Of a stretch of 42,418 bases of DNA, positions 23,300 through 29,887 are shown piece after piece; within the stretch, counting starts at the first letter, position 1; each line of letters begins with the position of its first letter. The stretch lies in NCBI GenBank assembly GCA_944371955.1, contig CALVYB010000005.1, forward strand, positions 1 through 42,418. The letters are read 5' to 3'. Position numbers and translations under genes: made by a program. Origin of the DNA: an uncultured Bacilli bacterium. GTDB taxonomy: Bacteria; Bacillota_I; Bacilli_A; RF39; UBA660. The notes beneath the pieces were generated by a model, which worked only from the letters and a program-made list of their open reading frames with translations, was not told the origin of the DNA and ran no database searches.

Positions 23300-23600
23300 A
23301 AAATTAGAAGACATAATTTTAACTATAAAAAATAGCAATGATTATATACAATGTATTAGATTAAAAGAAAAAATGAAAAAGAATGAAAATTTAATGCATT
23401 TAATTGAAACTTTAAAAAGTAGGCAGAAAGAATTTGTTAAAAATGGCTATGAAGGCAAAGAAAGTTTGAAAGAAATAGAAAATGAATTATGTGAGATTCC
23501 TATTTATGCTGCTTATATGGAACATTTAGAAAAAGTAAATCAGATGATTTCTTATATTCAAGATGAATTGAATGATTATTTTTACAATTTGTTTAATTAA
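23280..23600 (+). CDS. ricA: YlbF/YmcA family protein, RicA-like
   Basis: A 106-aa helical protein of the YlbF/YmcA family. In B. subtilis RicA (YmcA), RicF and RicT form an Fe-S complex that aids RNase Y processing and affects sporulation, competence and biofilm. The sequence is nearly all helix: KKLEDIILTIKNSNDYIQCI, RLKEKMKKNENLMHLIETLK and IPIYAAYMEHLEKVNQMISY. The position directly after miaB matches the Bacillus gene order and supports RicA over YlbF. The start at 23280 has GGAG seven bases upstream inside miaB. The terminator expected after this gene is split by an insertion sequence. Family is clear; the exact paralogue is inferred. Confidence 0.8.
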   Translation: MVQQLNKKLEDIILTIKNSNDYIQCIRLKEKMKKNENLMHLIETLKSRQKEFVKNGYEGKESLKEIENELCEIPIYAAYMEHLEKVNQMISYIQDELNDYFYNLFN

Positions 23601-23619
23601 TAATTAAAAAAGACTATGA

Positions 23620-23623
23620 TTTT
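23620..23623. repeat. Target-site duplication, left copy (TTTT)
   Basis: TTTT directly before the left IS end; the matching copy is at 25065-25068. The homopolymer makes exact length (3 or 4) uncertain. Confidence 0.65.
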
Positions 23624-23648
23624 TGAACTGAACCCCAAAAGTTGGACA
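23624..23648 (+). repeat. IS terminal inverted repeat, left
   Basis: Starts TGAACTGAACCCC and ends GTTGGACA; matches the complement of 25040-25064 at 18 of 25 positions, with the outer and inner blocks conserved and five central bases divergent. Confidence 0.85.
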
Positions 23649-23663
23649 GTTTATAATTAGTTT

Positions 23664-24476
23664 CTAATTAGAGGATTGTAACCTGTAATTTACAGGGGAC
23701 AGTCCTTTTAATTTTACTTTAATTCTATCATAATTGTAATAATAAATATAGTCATCTATTGCTTTTATCAAGTCATCTAATGTTTTATAATTATCTTCTT
23801 GATCATAAAACATTTCTGTTTTGAGTATGCCAAAAAAGTTTTCCATCATCCCATTATCCATACTATTTCCTTTTCTAGACATACTTTGAATAATTCCATG
23901 ATTTTTTAATTTTTGTTGATAAGAATGGTGTTGATATTGCCATCCTTGATCCGAATGAAATATTAATCCTTCAAGATTAGTGTTTTTATCAAATGCTTTA
24001 TTAAGCATATCATTTATTTGTTCTAAACTAGGTGATTTAGAAGTATTATAAGATATTACTTCACCATTATATCCGTCTAGTATTGGAGATAAGTAACATT
24101 TTTCTCCACGGAGATTAAATTCTGTAACATCAGTATACCATTTTTTGTTTGGATAATCTGCTTCAAAATCTCTATTAATAAGATTATCTGTAACTTTACC
24201 AACTGTACCTTTATATGATGAATATTTTCTTTTATTTCTTTTTAATGGTTTTAATCCTAATTTAACCATTATTCTATATACTTTCTTATGATTAACCTTA
24301 TAACCTTGATTTCTTAATTCTAATGTGATTCTACGATAACCATATCTTTCTTTGTGTTTAAGAAAAATTTCTTTTATTTTATTAATTACTTCTTTGTTTT
24401 TATCATCTTTATCTATTTTAGATAAAGTATAATAATATACAGATTTAGCCAAACCAGATACTTTTAGAAGAATCAT
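23664..24476 (-). CDS. IS3-family transposase OrfB (DDE integrase domain)
   Basis: Catalytic part of the transposase (270 aa from its own ATG). An HTH_21-like segment (HKERYGYRRITLELRNQGY) precedes the rve integrase core: KWYTDVTEF (first Asp), LIFHSDQGWQYQH (second Asp) and MENFFGILKTEMF (Glu). It is in the -1 frame relative to orfA. In-frame codons continue upstream of this ATG to the overlap, reading VVSELRLRYPLMILLKVSG, typical of the start of the OrfAB fusion region. The active enzyme is therefore probably the frameshifted fusion. All DDE residues are present and no internal stop is seen. Confidence 0.93.
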   Translation of the reverse strand: MILLKVSGLAKSVYYYTLSKIDKDDKNKEVINKIKEIFLKHKERYGYRRITLELRNQGYKVNHKKVYRIMVKLGLKPLKRNKRKYSSYKGTVGKVTDNLINRDFEADYPNKKWYTDVTEFNLRGEKCYLSPILDGYNGEVISYNTSKSPSLEQINDMLNKAFDKNTNLEGLIFHSDQGWQYQHHSYQQKLKNHGIIQSMSRKGNSMDNGMMENFFGILKTEMFYDQEDNYKTLDDLIKAIDDYIYYYNYDRIKVKLKGLSPVNYRLQSSN

Positions 24477-24511
24477 TAATGGATATCTTAGCCGAAGTTC
24501 ACTTACAACAC

Positions 24512-25021
24512 TTACTTTTTCTTCTGTTGTTGATTCTTCCTTGCTTGAACAACGGCTCTCAATTTTTTTGAGTAATCTAGTTCTGCTTTCAAATATAAAT
24601 TTTCTTCTTCTAATCTTTTAACTTTTTCTTCTATGGTTTCATTTTTTGGGGGCTTTGTAGATTTCTTTGGCATAGTCGATCGACCTCGCTTTCGTTCAAC
24701 TATATTATAACCCATTTCTTTATATTTTTTTATCCAAGTATGTAACATTCCTTCACTTGGCAGTCCTTCATCAACAGAAACAGATTGTATTGATTCATTA
24801 TTTAATAATACTCGATTTATAATTTGTTCTTTTTGGTAAGGTGGATAATATTTATTTTTAGTATGTTTTAATATATCAAATCCATGCCTATCTATAAGCC
24901 AAACCAAATATTGAATATTATGCTTAGTTATACCATATTTAGAATGTAGAGTATTTAATGTTACTCCTGCTTTTCTTTTATTATATATTTCTATTTTTTC
25001 TTCATAACTTAATTTGCTCAT
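24512..25021 (-). CDS. IS3-family transposase OrfA (helix-turn-helix)
   Basis: The DNA-binding part (169 aa). An HTH occurs near residues 5-50 (LSYEEKIEIYNKRKAG, TLNTLHSKYGI) and a second HTH near residues 60-105 (QSVSVDEGLPSEGMLHTWIK). A leucine-zipper-like helix follows (EEKVKRLEEENLYLKAEL). It ends in a Gln/Lys-rich tail where the minus strand reads GAAAAAG (24515-24521) immediately before TAA: a likely -1 slippery heptamer joining it to orfB, as in other IS3 elements. Confidence 0.92.
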   Translation of the reverse strand: MSKLSYEEKIEIYNKRKAGVTLNTLHSKYGITKHNIQYLVWLIDRHGFDILKHTKNKYYPPYQKEQIINRVLLNNESIQSVSVDEGLPSEGMLHTWIKKYKEMGYNIVERKRGRSTMPKKSTKPPKNETIEEKVKRLEEENLYLKAELDYSKKLRAVVQARKNQQQKKK

Positions 25022-25036
25022 ATAAAAACCTCGTTT

Positions 25037-25693
25037 CTATGTCCAAGAAACGGGGTTCATATCATTTTGTTCATAGTCTTTTATTTCTTTTAAAATTCTT
25101 TCTTTAGTATTTTCTATAAATTGTTTTATTAAGAAAATGTCAAAGATGTAGTTCTTTTCATTGGTTGAATTTTCTATAATAATTCCCATTTTGTCGATTA
25201 GTATGTTTAACTTTTCTATAGGTATTTCATCAATTATTGTGTCGGGTTTTTGGAACTCTTCATAAAAAAGGGATAAATCCATATCGTACTCTTCAATGAT
25301 TTTTACATTTAGATTGGTGTAATCTGAGTATATTAATTTGGGTAATTCTTCTGGTAATACATTGATGATTGTGCCATCTATTAGATGGATAGAATTGTTT
25401 TGTACCAATGTATTTAAGAATTTATCGAACCATAATTTATCTGTAAGTAAATGAATGTAATATCCTAAGTCAAAATCATTTTTATAAAAGAAAGGATATT
25501 TTTTTGTAAATAGATTCATGTTTGGTACATCTTCTTTTTCGTTATATAAAAAGTGAGATTCTTGTTTTGTTCTTCCTATTTGTTTGGCAATGTCTGGTGC
25601 AATTGCCCCTAGATAGTAATCTTTTCTTTTTTTTATGTTAAAGTATGGTTCTAATACTTTTGCGACTGCTAAATGAATTACTGCTGATGCCAT
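25037..25693 (-). CDS. Zinc-dependent phospholipase C-like protein, C-terminus altered by IS
   Basis: A 218-aa protein resembling the zinc-dependent phospholipase C-like/DUF family often found in Firmicutes: MASAVIHLAVAKVLEP holds an early His, DYYLGAIAPDIAKQ a conserved Asp motif, KQESHFL a His, and LGYYIHLLTDKLWFDKF a HxxxD. These are plausible metal ligands; the enzymatic activity is unproved. AGGAGGTAG gives a perfect ribosome site before the ATG at 25693. The last codons lie in the IS: after EQN the protein reads DMNPVSWT and stops in IS sequence. Without the IS it would read EQNHSLF and stop at 23604-23606, four residues shorter, so the body of the protein is intact. Confidence 0.75.
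   Translation of the reverse strand: MASAVIHLAVAKVLEPYFNIKKRKDYYLGAIAPDIAKQIGRTKQESHFLYNEKEDVPNMNLFTKKYPFFYKNDFDLGYYIHLLTDKLWFDKFLNTLVQNNSIHLIDGTIINVLPEELPKLIYSDYTNLNVKIIEEYDMDLSLFYEEFQKPDTIIDEIPIEKLNILIDKMGIIIENSTNEKNYIFDIFLIKQFIENTKERILKEIKDYEQNDMNPVSWT
25040..25064 (-). repeat. IS terminal inverted repeat, right
   Basis: The complement begins TGATATGAACCCC and ends CTTGGACA. It also encodes the last residues and nearly the whole altered C-terminus of the neighbouring PLC-like gene. Confidence 0.85.
25065..25068. repeat. Target-site duplication, right copy (TTTT)
   Basis: Matches TTTT at 23620-23623. Removing the IS and one copy restores a continuous hairpin. Confidence 0.65.
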
Positions 25694-25766
25694 ATTCTAC
25701 CTCCTACAATAGTGTAACATAATTCTGCAAAAAACAAAATATTAGTCAAACATATATTGGTTATTG

Positions 25767-25775
25767 CATACATTA
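25767..25775 (+). promoter_or_regulatory. Possible sporulation-sigma -10 element before cotE
   Basis: CATACATTA matches the -10 consensus of mother-cell sigma factors (sigma-E CATACAnT; sigma-K CATAnnnTA). A matching -35 at proper spacing is not convincing and the predicted leader would be very short, so this is weak. Confidence 0.3.
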
Positions 25776-25792
25776 AGTTAGGAGGGGTAGAT

Positions 25793-26338
25793 ATGTCTAG
25801 TTATAAAGAAATTGTTACGAAAGCTGTTATTGGTAAGGGTAAAAAATTATTTACTACCGATCATGTTGTTGCATTGAAAGAAGATGCATCTACTATTTTA
25901 GGTTGTTGGGTTATTAATCATAATTTTCATGGTGAAAAAGTAGGTAACCAAATTATTATTTCTGGTAGTTATGATGTTAATATCTGGTACTCTTATGATA
26001 ATGATACTAAAACAGATGTTATTAAAGAAATGCAAAACTACCGTGAAGTCGTTCGTATGCGTAATCATGATGAGGATGTTACAGGTGAACAAATTATTGT
26101 TAGAAGTCTACAACAACCAACTTGTTCAGATATTTCCATTTCTAATCATGAAATTCATTATACTATAGAAAAAGAACTTGGTATAGAATTAGTTGGTGAT
26201 GTTAAAGTAAAAATTGAAACTAATGAAGATGAAGACCCATGGGATGAGATTGTTGATGATGTAGATCAAAATGAATCTGCAGCAGATGTTATTGATCAAG
26301 AGCTTCGAGATGATTTTATAGAAGAAAATACTATTTAA
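25793..26338 (+). CDS. cotE: Outer spore coat morphogenetic protein CotE
   Basis: The coat protein that directs outer-coat assembly in Bacillus (181 aa, same length class). The sequence follows CotE closely: SSYKEIVTKAVIGKGKKLF, ILGCWVINHNFHGEKVGN, VNIWYSYDNDTKTDV and IIVRSLQQPTCSDISIS are the conserved blocks, followed by the usual acidic C-terminal tail (about residues 145-181). The start at 25793 follows GGAGGGG; an upstream GTG-type extension lacks a ribosome site. CotE is largely restricted to spore-forming Bacilli, so this is the best taxonomic and lifestyle marker in the window. Confidence 0.9.
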   Translation: MSSYKEIVTKAVIGKGKKLFTTDHVVALKEDASTILGCWVINHNFHGEKVGNQIIISGSYDVNIWYSYDNDTKTDVIKEMQNYREVVRMRNHDEDVTGEQIIVRSLQQPTCSDISISNHEIHYTIEKELGIELVGDVKVKIETNEDEDPWDEIVDDVDQNESAADVIDQELRDDFIEENTI

Positions 26339-26345
26339 TTTGTTG

Positions 26346-26376
26346 ATAGCACTGATTAGTGCTATTTTTATTTTTT
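26346..26376 (+). terminator. Intrinsic terminator of cotE, with a competing third arm
   Basis: ATAGCACT (26346-26353) pairs with AGTGCTAT (26358-26365), then T5ATTTTTT. The central arm also pairs over 10 bp with AAATAGCACT at 26377-26386, giving two mutually exclusive hairpins. Confidence 0.8.
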
Positions 26377-26401
26377 AAATAGCACTGTTATAAAAAAAAG
26401 G

Positions 26402-26430
26402 TTGACAGTCTATGTTTTTTTTATTATACT
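26402..26430 (+). promoter_or_regulatory. Strong sigma-A promoter of rpsP
   Basis: A perfect TTGACA (26402-26407), a 17-bp spacer and TATACT (26425-26430), 30 bases before the start codon. Confidence 0.88.
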
Positions 26431-26459
26431 AATTTTGGATTAAGGAATGGAGGGATATT

Positions 26460-26735
26460 ATGGCAGTTAAAATTAGACTAACAAGAATGGGTGCTAAAAA
26501 GAAACCTACTTATAGAATTGTTGCTACTGACTCTAGAAGTCCTAGAGATGGTCAATATATTGAATTGATTGGTACTTATGCACCTGTTGGTGAAGCAAAA
26601 GTTAATATTAATGAAGAAGTAGCTTTAAAATGGCTTAATAATGGTGCTATTCCTACAGATACTGTTAAGAGCCTATTTTCTAAAGCTGGTATTATGACAA
26701 AATTTGCTGAATCTAAAGCAAAGAAGGATAAGTAA
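26460..26735 (+). CDS. rpsP: 30S ribosomal protein S16
   Basis: A small-subunit ribosomal protein (91 aa). [20 protein letters not shown] and [19 protein letters not shown] are the family signature; the C-terminus is basic. GGAGGG lies before the ATG. In Bacillus it sits in ffh-ylxM-rpsP-ylqC-rimM-trmD-rplS. Here only rpsP and the KH gene are kept together; ffh, rimM, trmD and rplS are not in the window. Confidence 0.98.
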   Translation: MAVKIRLTRMGAKKKPTYRIVATDSRSPRDGQYIELIGTYAPVGEAKVNINEEVALKWLNNGAIPTDTVKSLFSKAGIMTKFAESKAKKDK

Positions 26736-26737
26736 TT

Positions 26738-26986
26738 ATGGATTTAGTTCAGTTGACTGAGGAAATCGTTAAATCATTAGTGGTAGATACTGATGCTGTT
26801 AGTGTAAAAGAATTTCCAACAGAAGAAGAGAATGTTATGTTAATTCAAGTAATTGTTGCTGAAGATGATATGGGTCGAGTTATTGGCAAAGGCGGAAGAT
26901 GTGCTAATGCTATTCGTACTTTAGTTCAAGCTAGCAGCGCACTTAAAGATAACAAGTATATAAAAATTGATATTGACAAGTTTTAG
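26738..26986 (+). CDS. khpA: KH-domain RNA-binding protein KhpA (YlqC)
   Basis: A small KH protein (82 aa) that pairs with KhpB/Jag in Gram-positive bacteria and affects cell elongation and division through RNA binding. MGRVIGKGGRCANAIRTL contains the GxxG loop (GKGG). It starts two bases after the rpsP stop, the order seen across Firmicutes. No other domain is present. A terminator directly overlaps the stop codon. Confidence 0.93.
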   Translation: MDLVQLTEEIVKSLVVDTDAVSVKEFPTEEENVMLIQVIVAEDDMGRVIGKGGRCANAIRTLVQASSALKDNKYIKIDIDKF

Positions 26987-27009
26987 AAAGCATTTTTGCT
27001 TTCTTTTTC
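26985..27009 (+). terminator. Intrinsic terminator of rpsP-khpA
   Basis: AGAAAGCA (26985-26992) pairs with TGCTTTCT (26997-27004), 8 bp with a TTTT loop, then a T-rich tract. Confidence 0.88.
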
Positions 27010-27048
27010 TTTTGTCTTGTTATATAATAATTTTGAGGTAGAAGAATA

Positions 27049-27762
27049 ATGAATAAAGACTTAATTATTCCTACGCATGTAGGAATTATTGTTGATGGAA
27101 ATGGAAGATGGGCTCAAAATAAGAATTTGTCTAGAAGTGAAGGGCATAGAGCAGGTTTTTATCGTTTGAAAGAGATTTGTATTTATGCAAAAGAAATGGG
27201 TATTAAATATTTGTCTCTTTATGTTTTTTCTACAGAAAACTTTAAACGTGAAAAAAAAGAAGTTGACTATTTAATGAATTTATTTGTTAAACTTTATAAT
27301 GATGAATTTTTAGATCTTATAGCAAATGGAATTAAAGTTATTTTTTCTGGAAGAAGAGAACCGCTTCCTAAAAAAGTTTTATCGGCAATGGATAAAATGG
27401 AAGAAGCGTCAAAGAATAATACTGAAGCGGTAGTTAATTTTTGTATTAATTATGGTGGACAGAGTGAAATATTAGATATGACTAAGAAGATTGTGCAACA
27501 AGTTGTTGATGGGAAAATAAAGACGGATGATATTACATTAGAGACTTTACGGGAAAATTTGTATCAAAATTTGCCTCCTCTCGATTATGTTATTCGTACA
27601 AGTGGGGAGTTAAGACTTAGTAATTTTATGTTATATCAAGCTAGTTATGCTGAGTTTTATTTCCCAAAAACTTATTTTCCTGATTTTACAAAGAATGATT
27701 TTTACGATGCAATCGTAGAATTTAATAAAAGAAATAGAAGATTTGGAGGTAACGCGTCATGA
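27049..27762 (+). CDS. uppS: Undecaprenyl diphosphate synthase (cis-prenyltransferase)
   Basis: Makes the C55 lipid carrier for peptidoglycan and teichoic acid synthesis by adding isopentenyl units to farnesyl diphosphate (237 aa). GIIVDGNGRWAQNKN carries the catalytic Asp and substrate-binding loop; YLSLYVFSTENFKR, VNFCINYGGQSEI and VIRTSGELRLSNFMLYQ complete the family motifs. GAGGTAG precedes the ATG. The stop overlaps cdsA by four bases. Confidence 0.97.
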   Translation: MNKDLIIPTHVGIIVDGNGRWAQNKNLSRSEGHRAGFYRLKEICIYAKEMGIKYLSLYVFSTENFKREKKEVDYLMNLFVKLYNDEFLDLIANGIKVIFSGRREPLPKKVLSAMDKMEEASKNNTEAVVNFCINYGGQSEILDMTKKIVQQVVDGKIKTDDITLETLRENLYQNLPPLDYVIRTSGELRLSNFMLYQASYAEFYFPKTYFPDFTKNDFYDAIVEFNKRNRRFGGNAS

Positions 27763-28559
27763 AAAAAAGAGTTTTGAGTGCTATTTTAATGATAATTATT
27801 TTTGTTCCTATTTTAATTGCAGGTGGTAAATTATTTGCTATTTTTATGTCATTATTATCTATTATGGGATTATATGAATTAATTCATATTCGTGAAAGTA
27901 GAAAAGAATTCCCTTTTTTAATGAAGGTGTTTGCTTATGTTATGGTAGTGTTCTTTTCTTTATCTCATTTTGATTCTATCGATTTTATTTATACTATGGA
28001 TTATAGAGTTGTTGCATTTATGATTTTTGCATTTTTATCTCCAATGGTATTTATTCATGATTTTAAGAGATATAATTTAAATGATGCTTTGTTTTTGATA
28101 GGGTCTGTATTATTTATTGGTTTAAGTTTTAATTTACTTATTATTTGTCGTAACTATGATATTATGTATATTATTTATTTATTGCTTATTACAACAATTA
28201 CAGATACTTTTGCATTATTTACGGGTATGTTAGTTGGAAAACATAAATTGTGCCCTATAGTTTCTCCAAAGAAAACAATTGAAGGTTTACTTGGTGGTGT
28301 TTTTATTGGTACCTTTGTAGCAACAGCATTTTATATTACTGTAATTAACTCGGCTATGTCTTTACCATTTGTTATCGTTATTACGGTTATTTTGTCTTTA
28401 GTAGGACAATTAGGTGATTTAGTATTTTCTTCTATTAAAAGATATTATGATAAAAAAGATTTTTCTAATTTGATTCCTGAACATGGTGGTATTTTAGATA
28501 GATTTGATAGTTTGATTTTTGTGGTTTTAGCTTTTATTATTTTTTCTAGTGTATTATAA
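27759..28559 (+). CDS. cdsA: Phosphatidate cytidylyltransferase
   Basis: An integral membrane enzyme making CDP-diacylglycerol for phospholipid synthesis (266 aa). About seven to eight hydrophobic segments are visible. The C-terminal signature GQLGDLVFSSIKRYYDKKDF followed by IPEHGGILDRFDS is diagnostic; the usual Gly before HGG is Glu here (PEHGG). It is translationally coupled to uppS through ATGA. In Bacillus the next gene is dxr, which is absent here. Confidence 0.95.
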   Translation: MKKRVLSAILMIIIFVPILIAGGKLFAIFMSLLSIMGLYELIHIRESRKEFPFLMKVFAYVMVVFFSLSHFDSIDFIYTMDYRVVAFMIFAFLSPMVFIHDFKRYNLNDALFLIGSVLFIGLSFNLLIICRNYDIMYIIYLLLITTITDTFALFTGMLVGKHKLCPIVSPKKTIEGLLGGVFIGTFVATAFYITVINSAMSLPFVIVITVILSLVGQLGDLVFSSIKRYYDKKDFSNLIPEHGGILDRFDSLIFVVLAFIIFSSVL

Positions 28560-28570
28560 GGAGGCAACAG

Positions 28571-29623
28571 ATGCATTTTATTATTACTTTAATATTGTTT
28601 ATTTTAATTTTAGGTGTTATTGTTTTTGTTCATGAGTTTGGACATTTTATGATGGCTAAACTTAATGGTGTTTATGTGTATGAATTTGCGATAGGTATGG
28701 GTCCTAAAATATGGAGTAAAAAAGGAAAAGAAACTGAATATACTCTAAGAGCTATTCCTATTGGTGGGTTCTGTATGATGGCTGGAGAAGATGTGGAAGA
28801 TGATGATTTAAAGCAAATTCCAAAAGATAAACGATTGCAGTCAAAAAAACCATGGCAAAGATTTTTAATTATGTTTTTTGGTGCAGGTAATAATTTTATT
28901 TGTGCGGTATTATTACTTTTTTTAATTGGTCTTATTTGGGGTGGTTCTACTATGGAACCAGTTGTTACTTCTGTTGTAAAAAATTCTGCAGCAGCTAATT
29001 CTGGAATTGAAATTGGGGATAGGATTTTAGAGATTAATGGTCATTCTATTTCTACTACTGATGACATTAGTCTATATTTGGCGGTTGCTGATCCTGAAGA
29101 AGCCAGTGATATTAAGGTAGAAAAAGAAAATGAGCAGGTTGAAACTTATTCTATACAGCCAAAGAAGAAAAAAGTAAATGGTGAAACTTCTTATCAATAT
29201 GGTATTGGTATGGAACAAGAAGTGCAAAAAGGAGTGCTTTCAGCATTATCATTTACTGGTAAAAAAACCGTTTCTATTTTTAAACAAATGGCCGTTACTG
29301 TAGGTTATTTATTTACTGGTGGAATCAGTCTTTCACAGCTTAGTGGTCCCGTTGGTATTTTTTCTGTAGTTGGTAATCAAAGTTCTGGTGGAATTATGAA
29401 TATTTTATATTTGGTGGCATTTTTAAGTATTAATGTTGGTTTTATTAATTTACTTCCATTACCTGCTTTTGATGGAGGGCATATTTTGTTCATTATTATT
29501 GAAAAAATAAAAGGTTCTCCTGTAAAACCGGAAACTGAAAATATGATTCATACTATAGGTTTATTTTTGTTGATGATATTAATGGTTGTTATTACATTTA
29601 ATGATATTTTAAGATTGTTTTAA
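28571..29623 (+). CDS. rseP: Site-2 intramembrane zinc protease RseP/RasP
   Basis: A membrane metalloprotease (350 aa) that in Bacillus (RasP) cleaves anti-sigma factors and signal-peptide remnants. VHEFGHFMMAKLNGV holds the HExxH zinc motif near residues 21-25. GSTMEPVVTSVVKNSAAANS starts the PDZ domain. NLLPLPAFDGGHI is the LDG-type motif with the third ligand. Four hydrophobic segments are visible. AAGGAGG lies before the ATG. It follows cdsA directly. Confidence 0.95.
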   Translation: MHFIITLILFILILGVIVFVHEFGHFMMAKLNGVYVYEFAIGMGPKIWSKKGKETEYTLRAIPIGGFCMMAGEDVEDDDLKQIPKDKRLQSKKPWQRFLIMFFGAGNNFICAVLLLFLIGLIWGGSTMEPVVTSVVKNSAAANSGIEIGDRILEINGHSISTTDDISLYLAVADPEEASDIKVEKENEQVETYSIQPKKKKVNGETSYQYGIGMEQEVQKGVLSALSFTGKKTVSIFKQMAVTVGYLFTGGISLSQLSGPVGIFSVVGNQSSGGIMNILYLVAFLSINVGFINLLPLPAFDGGHILFIIIEKIKGSPVKPETENMIHTIGLFLLMILMVVITFNDILRLF

Positions 29624-29640
29624 TGTAAGAAGGTGAGTTT

Positions 29641-29832
29641 GTGAAACCGGTAGTTGTTATTATTTGTCTATTAGTTATTGCTTTTGTTTCGTTTTTTATT
29701 GCTTATTATGAGGAGAAAAAAAATAGTAAAGAAAATAATTCGAGAGTAAGGGATTTTGTAGATGATCCTAGTGTTTTGTTTGAAGACTCATCTAAGAAAG
29801 CAGAAATAGATGATAATATAGAAATTATTTAG
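29641..29832 (+). CDS. Small membrane protein downstream of rseP (63 aa)
   Basis: A GTG-initiated ORF with AAGGTGAG five bases upstream. Residues 3-22 form a single hydrophobic helix, followed by a charged tail (YYEEKKNSKENN) and an acidic end. It is 17 bases after rseP, so it is likely part of the uppS-cdsA-rseP transcript. Not recognised. Its good ribosome site and terminator make it likely real. Confidence 0.68.
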   Translation: MKPVVVIICLLVIAFVSFFIAYYEEKKNSKENNSRVRDFVDDPSVLFEDSSKKAEIDDNIEII

Positions 29833-29852
29833 GTCACGTTGTGACCTTTTTT
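29831..29852 (+). terminator. Intrinsic terminator ending the uppS-rseP operon
   Basis: AGGTCAC (29831-29837) pairs with GTGACCT (29841-29847) with a GTT loop, then T5. It begins in the stop codon. Confidence 0.88.
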
Positions 29853-29866
29853 GTTTGTGCTATAAT
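29839..29866 (+). promoter_or_regulatory. Promoter of priA, nested in the terminator
   Basis: TTGTGA (29839-29844), a 16-bp spacer and TATAAT (29861-29866) preceded by an extended -10 TGC. The -35 hexamer lies in the terminator loop and right arm. Confidence 0.65.
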
Positions 29867-29887
29867 ATAAGTGAAGGAGCGTGTTAT

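Larger units (their letters stand above)
23624..25064 (-). mobile_element. Complete IS3-family (IS150-group-like) insertion sequence
   Basis: A 1441-bp element with 25-bp imperfect terminal inverted repeats (18 of 25 matching), beginning TGAACTGAACCCC and ending with the related complement ...GGGGTTCATATCA, both with TG...CA termini. It is flanked by a TTTT direct repeat (23620-23623, 25065-25068), as expected for the 3-5 bp duplications of IS3 elements. It carries orfA and orfB on the minus strand with a likely -1 frameshift and an intact DDE catalytic set. It appears complete and could be active. It lies in the loop of a former terminator between convergent genes. Confidence 0.93.
23606..25082. 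other. Convergent terminator hairpin split by the IS
   Basis: AAAAGACTATGA (23608-23619) and TCATAGTCTTTT (25071-25082) are perfectly complementary over 12 bp and lie just outside the IS. After removal of the IS and one TTTT copy the loop is TTTTGT. With the A-run on one side and T-run on the other this would be a bidirectional terminator between ricA and the PLC-like gene. Only the two arms, not the interval, belong to this feature. Confidence 0.8.
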
